NCBI GenBank assembly: GCA_003563865.1
Contig: PWTP01000028.1
Coordinates: 1 to 6,167 of the forward strand
Source of the DNA: Dehalococcoidia bacterium
GTDB taxonomy: Bacteria; Chloroflexota; Dehalococcoidia; Dehalococcoidales; CSSed11-197
Length of the DNA stretch: 6,167 nucleotides
Direction: 5' to 3'
Shown here: positions 1-5,157 of the stretch, in pieces
Numbering within the stretch: position 1 is the stretch's first letter
How the letters are laid out: each line of letters starts with the position of its first letter
The notes under the pieces: model-generated
What the model saw: the letters and a program-made list of their open reading frames with translations, nothing else
Databases searched by the model: none
What the model was told of the DNA's origin: nothing
Program-made: the position numbers and the translations under genes

Positions 1-8
1 AAAGCCAT
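1..8 (-). CDS. Probable start of a divergent gene, only ATG GCT TT visible
   Basis: On the minus strand an ATG (8 to 6) is followed by GCT and two further bases before the window ends, so the product would begin Met-Ala. It is called because a strong Shine-Dalgarno, GGAGG at 22 to 18 (within CTGGAGGGTGGT), lies 9 bases upstream of the ATG, which is good spacing. The product cannot be inferred. The competing reading is a plus-strand frame that is open from base 1 and stops at TAA 55-57. That would be the last 18 codons of an upstream gene, ending in the residues HVGSITM, and it resembles nothing I know. I prefer the divergent start because of its ribosome binding site, but only the flanking sequence can decide. 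Confidence 0.35.
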
Positions 9-48
9 ATTAACCACCCTCCAGATTAGCTGCCATGTTGGTAGCATA

Positions 49-78
49 ACTATGTAACATAATTTGGTTTAATATCAA
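49..78 (-). promoter_or_regulatory. Candidate promoter for the divergent left-edge gene
   Basis: TTGATA at 78-73 (5 of 6 to TTGACA), an 18-base spacer, then CATAGT at 54-49 (4 of 6 to TATAAT). Transcription would start near base 42 and give a leader of about 35 bases containing the GGAGG at 22-18. The match is moderate and rests on there being a gene at the left edge. Confidence 0.25.
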
Positions 79-103
79 TATAAAGTTGCATAAATTGCCC
101 GTA

Positions 104-110
104 GAGGGAG
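104..110 (+). promoter_or_regulatory. Ribosome binding site of the DUF503 gene
   Basis: The purine-rich GAGGGAG at 104-110 is followed by six A residues and then the ATG at 117. The spacing and match support this start rather than the internal Met codon at residue 6. Confidence 0.7.
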
Positions 111-116
111 AAAAAA

Positions 117-407
117 ATGCATGTAGGTGTCATGAAGATATATCTCAGGTTAGAGGATAACCAGTCTCTAAAAGGTAAAAGACGGTTGATTCGCCCTGTT
201 TTAAACCAGATTCAAAACCGGTTTAATGTTTCAGTAGCCGAAATCGAAGAGCAAAATATCTGGGATAGCGCAGTGATCGGGGTAAGCATGGTTAGCTCTG
301 ATGTCCGGCTTGTACATGAAATTATCTCTCATATTACAGATTTTGTTAATAGTGGCCGCTTCAGTGTTGAAGTTACAGAGACTCAAATAGAGGTGATACC
401 GGTATAA
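117..407 (+). CDS. ylxP: DUF503 (YlxP-like) small protein
   Basis: This 96-residue protein matches the DUF503 family along its whole length. The start MHVGVMKIYL corresponds to the family's usual M-x-VG first strand. It is followed by SLKGKRRLIRPVLNQI (residues 17-32), the conserved SLK-KR-x-(V/I) helix, then NRFNVSVAE (34-42) and AVIGVSMVSSD (51-61). The family is usually 90-100 residues, so this is complete. DUF503 proteins are small, probably cytosolic ferredoxin-like folds. In Bacillus subtilis ylxP lies in the infB-rbfA region, and its molecular role is not firmly established. That neighbourhood is absent here. The gene has a good ribosome binding site and sits 6 bases upstream of the helicase gene, so the two are probably cotranscribed. 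The family call is secure; the function is unknown. Confidence 0.9.
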   Translation: MHVGVMKIYLRLEDNQSLKGKRRLIRPVLNQIQNRFNVSVAEIEEQNIWDSAVIGVSMVSSDVRLVHEIISHITDFVNSGRFSVEVTETQIEVIPV

Positions 408-408
408 T
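403..408 (+). promoter_or_regulatory. Perfect TATAAT -10 element just before the helicase ATG
   Basis: TATAAT at 403-408 overlaps the DUF503 stop codon (TAA 405-407) and ends 5 bases before the helicase ATG at 414. A start site 6-7 bases beyond a -10 would fall at or within one base of the ATG, giving a leaderless mRNA. In keeping with this, the helicase has no normally spaced Shine-Dalgarno: the nearest, GAGGTGA at 390-396, is 17 bases away. No good -35 or extended -10 TG is present, so the hexamer could be chance; ordinary coupling to the upstream gene is the alternative. Confidence 0.3.
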
Positions 409-413
409 ACAAC

Positions 414-2696
414 ATGGAATTAGATGATTTTTTAGACCAACTGGCTATAATGTCTGCTACCGGTGAGCAAATTAGCCATATAGAACATATTGCATCCCAA
501 TCTCCAAAATATGGAAATATCGAACAGCCATTGCCACCGTGTATTGAAGAAGCTCTGAAAAAAGAATGCCTGTGGCCACTGTTTAATCATCAGTCTGAAG
601 CTGTAAACCACGCACGCAAAGGTCTAAATGTAATAATTTCCACCCCCAGTTCAAGCGGGAAGAGTCTTGCTTATCAGATACCGGTAGTCGAATCGGTTAT
701 TAGCAAAGATTTTTCCAGGAGTTTGTGCATATTCCCTACCAAAGCATTGGCCAGGGATCAGTGGCTTTCATTTAACCGGCTGGCTGCACATAAAGGGTTA
801 AGCAATCTAAACACATGTGTTTATGATGGAGATACCCCTTTCGACGAGAGAAGCGATATAAGGCAAAAAGTTAATATTCTTATAACCAATCCTGATATGT
901 TGCATTATTCTATATTGCCCCGGCACGGACAATGGTCACGCTTTTTTTCGGGGTTGAAATTTGTGATATTGGATGAAGCTCATATTTACCGTGGAGTATT
1001 TGGTTCAAATGTATCCTTGATAATGCGGCGCTTAAGAAGAATCTGCAGCTATTACGGATCAAGGCCGGTTTTTGTCATGTGTTCGGCAACCATCGCTAAC
1101 CCGGAAGAGCGCTCTACAGGGCTTACTGGACTTAATTTTCAGGTAGTAACCAAAAACGGAGCTCCAGCCGGTGAAAGGGATTTTGTGTTTTGGAATCCTC
1201 CGGTGGTTGATGCCGAAAAAGGTAACCGTAAAAGCAGCAATGCAGAAACTGCCATGCTTCTTGCTGAACTGGTTAGCCACGAAATTAAATCTCTGGCTTT
1301 TGCCAGAACCAGGCGCCTGACGGAGCTTATTTATACTTATACACGTGACCGTTTAAAGAAAACAAGCCCAAAACATGCACTCAAGGTCAAGCCATACCGG
1401 GCGGGGTACATGCCTGAAGTGCGCCGGCAAATTGAGGAAGACTTGATCTCTGACAAACTAAAGGGAGTAGTAGCTACGAATGCGCTCGAATTGGGTATAA
1501 ATATCGGAAAACTTGATGCTACTCTCCTTGCCGGCTACCCTGGCACTATTTCCTCCACCTGGCAACAAGCCGGTCGCAGTGGCCGGGGAGGCCGTAAATC
1601 AATTACTATAATGGTTGGTCGTGCTGATCCGCTGGATCAATACCTGATGCGAAACCCGGAATCATTTTTTAGTAAACACTATGAAAATGCCCTGATTAAT
1701 CCCGAAAATCCGTACATTTTAAAAAACCATCTGTTATGCGCTGCCTGGGAATATCCTTTAAAGAAAACCGATAATGTTTATTTTGGGAAGTCATTCGAAA
1801 GTTCTATTCACATGCTTGAGGCGGAGAAGCATCTAAAAAAACGTGGCGAGAGATGGTATGTGTCTACCAGCATTGATTACCCGGCTAAAACAATAGACAT
1901 ACGGTCAGCATTCGGCTCTTCAATTAATGTTGTAGATATTGATAGCGGGTTCCTGATTGATACAGTAGAAAGAAGCACTGCGGTCTTTCAAGCCCATCCG
2001 GGGGCAGTCTACTTAAATCAGGGAGATTCCTATCTTATTCAAGAACTGGATCTTGACGGTAATATTGCCACAGCAAAAGCAGCAGATGTACCGTATTATA
2101 CGGTGGCTGATGATATAACCAGTTTGCAGATATTGAGTGAACAGCAATATCGCACAGTTGGCAGTTCAGAAGTATTATTGGGTGAAGTAGAAGTAACTAC
2201 ATCGGTGATTGCTTTTAAACGAAAGGAGCAATTTTCTGAAAAAATAATCGGCCGCGAAGCTCTTGATCTGCCAGAGGAGATATTTAAGACAGTCTCTTTC
2301 TGGTTTGGTTTGCCCACAGGTTTAAAATCCGAAATAGTAAAGGGAGGATTTGATCTGGAAGGAGGCTTGCACGCAGTTGAACACGCCGTAATCAGTATTT
2401 TACCACTTTTTGCAATGTGCGACAGGAATGATATAGGAGGTGTTTCAACCAGCATGCATCCGGACACCGGCCAACCTCAGATATTTGTGTATGATGCATA
2501 TCCCGGTGGTATCGGTATTGCTGAGAAGGGTTTTGAAAAGATAACTTGTTTATGGGAGTCAACTATTAAATTAATCAGCAGCTGCTTTTGTGAGGATGGG
2601 TGCCCCAGCTGTATTCAATCACCCAAATGTGGCAACAATAACCAACCGTTGGATAAAAAAGCGGCCATTTTCATATTGAAACGTTTGCTGTATTAG
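414..2696 (+). CDS. mrfA: MrfA/YprA-type DEAH helicase with DUF1998 zinc-binding C-terminus
   Basis: This is a 760-residue superfamily 2 helicase. Its motifs appear in order: Q-like FNHQSEAV (57-64), Walker A STPSSSGKS (76-84), Ia FPTKALARDQ (107-116), Ib ITNPDMLH (157-164), DEAH (187-190), SAT (224-226), motif V VVATNALELGINIG (352-365) and motif VI QQAGRSGRGG (384-393). The C-terminal MZB/DUF1998 domain shows HAVEHAVISILPLFAMCD (653-670), DAYPGGIGIAEKGF (694-707) and a cysteine cluster CFCEDGCPSCIQSPKCG (724-740), the probable metal site. This order and length match B. subtilis MrfA (YprA; about 750 residues), a 3'-5' DNA helicase in mitomycin C lesion repair, related to eukaryotic Hrq1. 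No MrfB (YprB) nuclease gene is next to it. All catalytic motifs are intact. ATG 414 is chosen because the conserved N-terminal helices begin shortly after it. It lacks a close ribosome binding site, so translation may depend on coupling to the DUF503 gene 6 bases upstream or on a leaderless transcript. The family call is strong; the exact substrate is inferred. Confidence 0.92.
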   Translation: MELDDFLDQLAIMSATGEQISHIEHIASQSPKYGNIEQPLPPCIEEALKKECLWPLFNHQSEAVNHARKGLNVIISTPSSSGKSLAYQIPVVESVISKDFSRSLCIFPTKALARDQWLSFNRLAAHKGLSNLNTCVYDGDTPFDERSDIRQKVNILITNPDMLHYSILPRHGQWSRFFSGLKFVILDEAHIYRGVFGSNVSLIMRRLRRICSYYGSRPVFVMCSATIANPEERSTGLTGLNFQVVTKNGAPAGERDFVFWNPPVVDAEKGNRKSSNAETAMLLAELVSHEIKSLAFARTRRLTELIYTYTRDRLKKTSPKHALKVKPYRAGYMPEVRRQIEEDLISDKLKGVVATNALELGINIGKLDATLLAGYPGTISSTWQQAGRSGRGGRKSITIMVGRADPLDQYLMRNPESFFSKHYENALINPENPYILKNHLLCAAWEYPLKKTDNVYFGKSFESSIHMLEAEKHLKKRGERWYVSTSIDYPAKTIDIRSAFGSSINVVDIDSGFLIDTVERSTAVFQAHPGAVYLNQGDSYLIQELDLDGNIATAKAADVPYYTVADDITSLQILSEQQYRTVGSSEVLLGEVEVTTSVIAFKRKEQFSEKIIGREALDLPEEIFKTVSFWFGLPTGLKSEIVKGGFDLEGGLHAVEHAVISILPLFAMCDRNDIGGVSTSMHPDTGQPQIFVYDAYPGGIGIAEKGFEKITCLWESTIKLISSCFCEDGCPSCIQSPKCGNNNQPLDKKAAIFILKRLLY

Positions 2697-2721
2697 CTTA
2701 AAGGCGGTCCTTTAGGTTTTT
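2695..2721 (+). terminator. Rho-independent terminator of the helicase, inside the plsY 3' end
   Basis: A hairpin starts at the helicase stop codon. TAAAGG (2699-2704) pairs with CCTTTA (2709-2714) around a CGGT loop, and the stem can extend to 2695/2718 with two G-U pairs. TTTTT (2717-2721) follows, overlapping the base of the extended stem. Read on the plus strand this has the form of an intrinsic terminator. On the minus strand the hairpin is not followed by a T-tract, so it should act in one direction only. The stem has only two core G-C pairs, so it may be leaky. Its bases also encode the final residues of PlsY on the other strand. Confidence 0.5.
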
Positions 2722-3345
2722 GCGCTTGATTACTCTTGACCAGGAGCCACCTTTACTCTTCATTTCAATAATCCTGGGAATATAGCTAAGGTATGGAATT
2801 AAAAGCATTACAGAGGAATATATAACGTAGTCTCCCCGCCCATAAATCAACCAGGCAATAAACGGGAAACAAAGCATTGCCAGCCCGTAACTAAGTGTTG
2901 GAAACCTCGAAATACCTACAATTATTGCAAATATACCAAAGCCTATGGGCAAAGACCAGGGCATTAAAAATATCATGATTCCGATAAGCGGAGCTCCACC
3001 TTTGCCACCTTTAAACTTGAGCCAGACGGGAAAATTGTGTCCTATTATTACAAACAAACCGGCTATCATTTCTATAATTACAATTGTGCCTCCGTCAGTT
3101 GCCAGCCCGCAAACCAACCGTGCTATGGCAATACCCGAAACACCTTTGAGAATATCAGTTACAAGCACGATTAACCCCGGAAGGAAACCAAGGCTATAGA
3201 ATGTGTTCATAGCACCCATGTTATGGCTGCCAATTGTTCGTATATCCACCCCTTTCACCAGGCGCCCTGCTATATAGGCTGATGGAATAGAACCCATTAT
3301 GTAACCCGCTATAATTACCAGAATAGCTGCCAATACTTCGTTCAT
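2698..3345 (-). CDS. plsY: PlsY-type glycerol-3-phosphate acyltransferase, variant motifs
   Basis: This 215-residue polytopic membrane protein, of normal length for PlsY, transfers an acyl group from acyl-phosphate (made by PlsX) to glycerol-3-phosphate, the first step of phospholipid synthesis. Visible family features are GSIPSAYIAGRL (18-29), VDIRTIGSHNMGAMN (33-47), a TDILKG segment (63-68), GHNFPVWLKFKGGKGGA (102-118) and SRFPTLSYG (146-154). Several hydrophobic stretches lie between them (about 4-23, 53-76, 87-101, 119-144, 151-167 and 173-189), and the tail is basic. Two signatures deviate: GSHNMGAMN replaces the usual GSGNIGATN, and KGGKGGAP replaces KGGKGVAT. The Ser, Asn, Gly and Lys residues expected to bind substrate remain. 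It starts at an ATG behind an AAGGAG that overlaps the recJ stop codon, so it is coupled to recJ. Its stop is one base from the convergent helicase stop. PlsX is not in the window. Confidence 0.85.
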   Translation of the reverse strand: MNEVLAAILVIIAGYIMGSIPSAYIAGRLVKGVDIRTIGSHNMGAMNTFYSLGFLPGLIVLVTDILKGVSGIAIARLVCGLATDGGTIVIIEMIAGLFVIIGHNFPVWLKFKGGKGGAPLIGIMIFLMPWSLPIGFGIFAIIVGISRFPTLSYGLAMLCFPFIAWLIYGRGDYVIYSSVMLLIPYLSYIPRIIEMKSKGGSWSRVIKRKNLKDRL

Positions 3346-3354
3346 AAATATCTA

Positions 3355-3360
3355 CTCCTT
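3355..3360 (-). promoter_or_regulatory. plsY ribosome binding site overlapping the recJ stop codon
   Basis: AAGGAG (3360 to 3355) lies 9 bases before the plsY ATG. Its first two bases are the last two of the recJ stop TAA (3361 to 3359). A ribosome terminating on recJ therefore ends directly on the plsY Shine-Dalgarno, the usual arrangement for translational coupling. The two coding regions are 13 bases apart. Confidence 0.8.
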
Positions 3361-5047
3361 ACCGGTTAGTAGAAGGCCTCATGTCCACTAATCTCAGCCT
3401 GAGACTTACGTCACCCATCCACTCGTTCTGCTCAAAGTTGAAAACTATATCCATGCGGTCGGTGATGTCTGTGAGGCTGTCGCCCTGGCCAAATGCTACT
3501 GCATCCCAGATGGCCCCGTTATGTTTTAACCTTAATCGCAGGTGTTTACCATTGTTACCCATCTGGCGGCAGTTAACAACTTCAACTTCACGGCTTAAAA
3601 ATACCGGCATTGGGTTGCCCTTGCCAAATGGAGCAAGTTGAGATATTGCCCGGTATGTTTTTCCGCCCAAAGTGTTAAGTTTGACCTCCGCATCAATATC
3701 GACATACGGTTTGAGATCGAGTTCACCTAATTTTGAGTTAGCCAACATGGTTAATTCCTTCAAAAATGTTGGAAGATTTGCAGTCTTAATGGTAAAACCA
3801 GCAGCTTGCGGGTGCCCACCAAACTGGTCAAGATGGGTTGAAAGGCTGTTAATCGCTTCAATCATATCAAACTCGGCAATAGAACGGCAGCTACCCTGAC
3901 AGACCTTTGCCCCTGTTTTAATTACAATAGAAGGCCGGTAGAATTCGTTGGTAAGCCTTCCGGCGACCAGCCCAATAATGCCGGCCGGATAATCATCATC
4001 TTCGGCTATGAGCAAACTACCCGGTTTTCCTTCCGGTATTTGCCCCCTGGCATGGTTGAAAGCTTTCAGGGTTACTTTTTGCCTTTCAAGGTTCTGTTCT
4101 TCAAGTTTTGCGGCCAGCCGGTATGCTTCCTTCCAGTCTTTGGTTATCAGCAGATTGTATCCTCCAAGAGCATGCTCCAATCTGCCGGATGCATTTAACC
4201 GGGGAGCAATAGCCCAGGCAATATCTTCTGCAGCCACATTGCCCTGAGACAAGCCGGCCAGTTCCATTATATTTCTAATGCCTAAACGCGGATTTTCATT
4301 TATTACTTGTAACCCCTCTTTTACCAGGTAACGGTTTTCACCAATCAGTGGCATCATGTCGGCCACTGTGCCAATGGCAACCAGATCTAAAAATTCCCGG
4401 GTCTCGTCAATTCTTCCTACACTTTGATAAAGCGCCCGGACGAGTTTATAGCTGACCCCGACCCCGGCCAGCTCTTTGAAAGGATAGTTAGAATCGGCAC
4501 GCTTGGGGTTTATAACAGCTGTGCAACAGGGCAATTCGTCCACTGGGTTATGGTGGTCAGTAATAATCAGGTCAATACCTTTACGTTTAGCCATGCTTGC
4601 TTCAGCAATTCCGTTAACACCACAATCAGTGGTGATTATAAGGCTGATGCCTAGTTCCTTTAGTTCGTTTAAAGCTGTTCTATTTATGCCATGGCCTTCA
4701 TTCATGCGGTGAGGGATATAAGGGAAAGCATTGCCTCCCAGTTTGCTGAGTGCCTGTACAAGCAAAACAGTGCCGGTAATGCCATCAGCATCAAAATCAC
4801 CATACACGGCGATTTTTTCTCCTGATAGCAAGCCTTGATATATGCGACTGGTAGCTATTTCCATATCTTGCATAAGATACGGATCGTGGCACAAGCTTTC
4901 ATTTGCATCTATAAAAGCTTCAATGCTTGGTAAATCTCGGAGATTACGATTGTAGAGTATCTGTTTTAACAGTGGCGAGAACCCATTGGTTTCTGCCAAA
5001 TAATAGTCGGGCGCAGTGGGCCGAATGTTCCAGTATAGTTTGGGCAA
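3359..5047 (-). CDS. recJ: Single-stranded-DNA-specific exonuclease RecJ
   Basis: This 562-residue RecJ is of ordinary length and acts as a cytosolic 5'-3' exonuclease on single-stranded DNA in RecF-pathway recombination, mismatch and base-excision repair. The DHH phosphoesterase domain shows motif I YGDFDADGITG (82-92), motif II TTDCG (139-143), the metal-binding DHH (164-166) and motif IV GTVADMMPL (226-234), followed by APRLNASGR (281-289). The DHHA1 domain carries GGHPQAAGF (410-418). The C-terminal OB-fold region is marked by LAPFGKGNPMPVF (471-483). All metal and substrate motifs are intact, so it should be active. Translation starts at TTG (5047 to 5045). No earlier in-frame ATG is plausible, the first internal Met is near residue 59, and a strong AAAGGAG sits 6 bases upstream. 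It lies 110 bases downstream of the acyl-CoA ligase and is coupled to plsY. Confidence 0.96.
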   Translation of the reverse strand: MPKLYWNIRPTAPDYYLAETNGFSPLLKQILYNRNLRDLPSIEAFIDANESLCHDPYLMQDMEIATSRIYQGLLSGEKIAVYGDFDADGITGTVLLVQALSKLGGNAFPYIPHRMNEGHGINRTALNELKELGISLIITTDCGVNGIAEASMAKRKGIDLIITDHHNPVDELPCCTAVINPKRADSNYPFKELAGVGVSYKLVRALYQSVGRIDETREFLDLVAIGTVADMMPLIGENRYLVKEGLQVINENPRLGIRNIMELAGLSQGNVAAEDIAWAIAPRLNASGRLEHALGGYNLLITKDWKEAYRLAAKLEEQNLERQKVTLKAFNHARGQIPEGKPGSLLIAEDDDYPAGIIGLVAGRLTNEFYRPSIVIKTGAKVCQGSCRSIAEFDMIEAINSLSTHLDQFGGHPQAAGFTIKTANLPTFLKELTMLANSKLGELDLKPYVDIDAEVKLNTLGGKTYRAISQLAPFGKGNPMPVFLSREVEVVNCRQMGNNGKHLRLRLKHNGAIWDAVAFGQGDSLTDITDRMDIVFNFEQNEWMGDVSLRLRLVDMRPSTNR

Positions 5048-5157
5048 AAAACGCTCCTTTTTAATTATTTATAGTTTAAAGCATGTTTAACAATAATGCC
5101 ACGTTGATCACGCCTTGTAATCCAGCCTCAGGTACTATCAGGCAGAGGTATAATGCT
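5048..5157 (-). promoter_or_regulatory. Ligase-recJ intergenic region, possible recJ promoter
   Basis: No hairpin followed by a T-tract is visible in these 110 bases, so readthrough from the ligase into recJ is possible. A TATAAA (5073 to 5068) could be a -10 for recJ, but its -35 position carries TTATTG, a poor match. It would also start transcription almost at the ribosome binding site. Immediately upstream is the small dyad TTAAA-gcatg-TTTAA (5076-5090). TTAAAGCAT (5076-5084) is also the exact inverse of ATGCTTTAA (5153-5161), which covers the ligase stop codon. I see no gene here. Confidence 0.3.
5054..5060 (-). promoter_or_regulatory. recJ ribosome binding site that fixes a TTG start
   Basis: AAAGGAG (5060 to 5054), preceded by more A residues, lies 6 bases upstream of TTG at 5047 to 5045. 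The strong match and ideal spacing are the reason for accepting a non-ATG start. Confidence 0.8.

Larger units (their letters stand above)
9..116. promoter_or_regulatory. Divergent intergenic promoter region
   Basis: This AT-rich 108-base stretch would have to carry the promoters for the DUF503-helicase pair and, if real, for the divergent gene at the left edge. On the minus strand TTGATA (78 to 73) and CATAGT (54 to 49) are 18 bases apart and make a passable sigma-70-type promoter. On the plus strand TATAAA at 79-84 is the best -10-like element, but it has no convincing -35 partner. The short word CATAA recurs at 45-49, 58-62 and 89-93. In such AT-rich DNA this may be chance. No riboswitch-like structure or long palindrome is visible. 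Confidence 0.4.

Noticed and set aside
1..57. Plus-strand frame open from base 1 to TAA at 55-57, as the tail of an upstream gene
   Set aside because: Only 18 codons are visible and they show no recognisable pattern. The strong minus-strand ribosome binding site in the same bases is a better explanation, though not proven.
1059..1280. Minus-strand open frame of 73 codons within the helicase gene
   Set aside because: It lies wholly inside a helicase with clear motifs, shows no family features, and is a shadow frame.
2096..2467. Minus-strand open frame of 123 codons within the helicase 3' half
   Set aside because: It is antisense to the conserved DUF1998 region, has no recognisable domain, and its length is explained by the coding constraint on the other strand.
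2642..2666. CCAACCGTTGG palindrome and nearby A6 tract as a plsY terminator on the minus strand
   Set aside because: On the minus strand the T6 tract precedes the palindrome instead of following it, and the sequence after the hairpin (TTATTGTTG) is a poor T-tract.
2945..3199. Plus-strand open frame antisense to plsY
   Set aside because: It is a shadow of the plsY codons with a low-complexity Ile/Pro-rich translation and no family resemblance.
3381..4712. Several plus-strand open frames of 69-86 codons antisense to recJ
   Set aside because: All overlap conserved RecJ motifs, and none resembles a known protein.
5149..5154. Perfect TATAAT on the plus strand in the ligase-recJ gap, a possible antisense promoter
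   Set aside because: There is no -35 at 16-18 bases, no extended -10, and no plus-strand gene downstream, so the hexamer alone is too weak.
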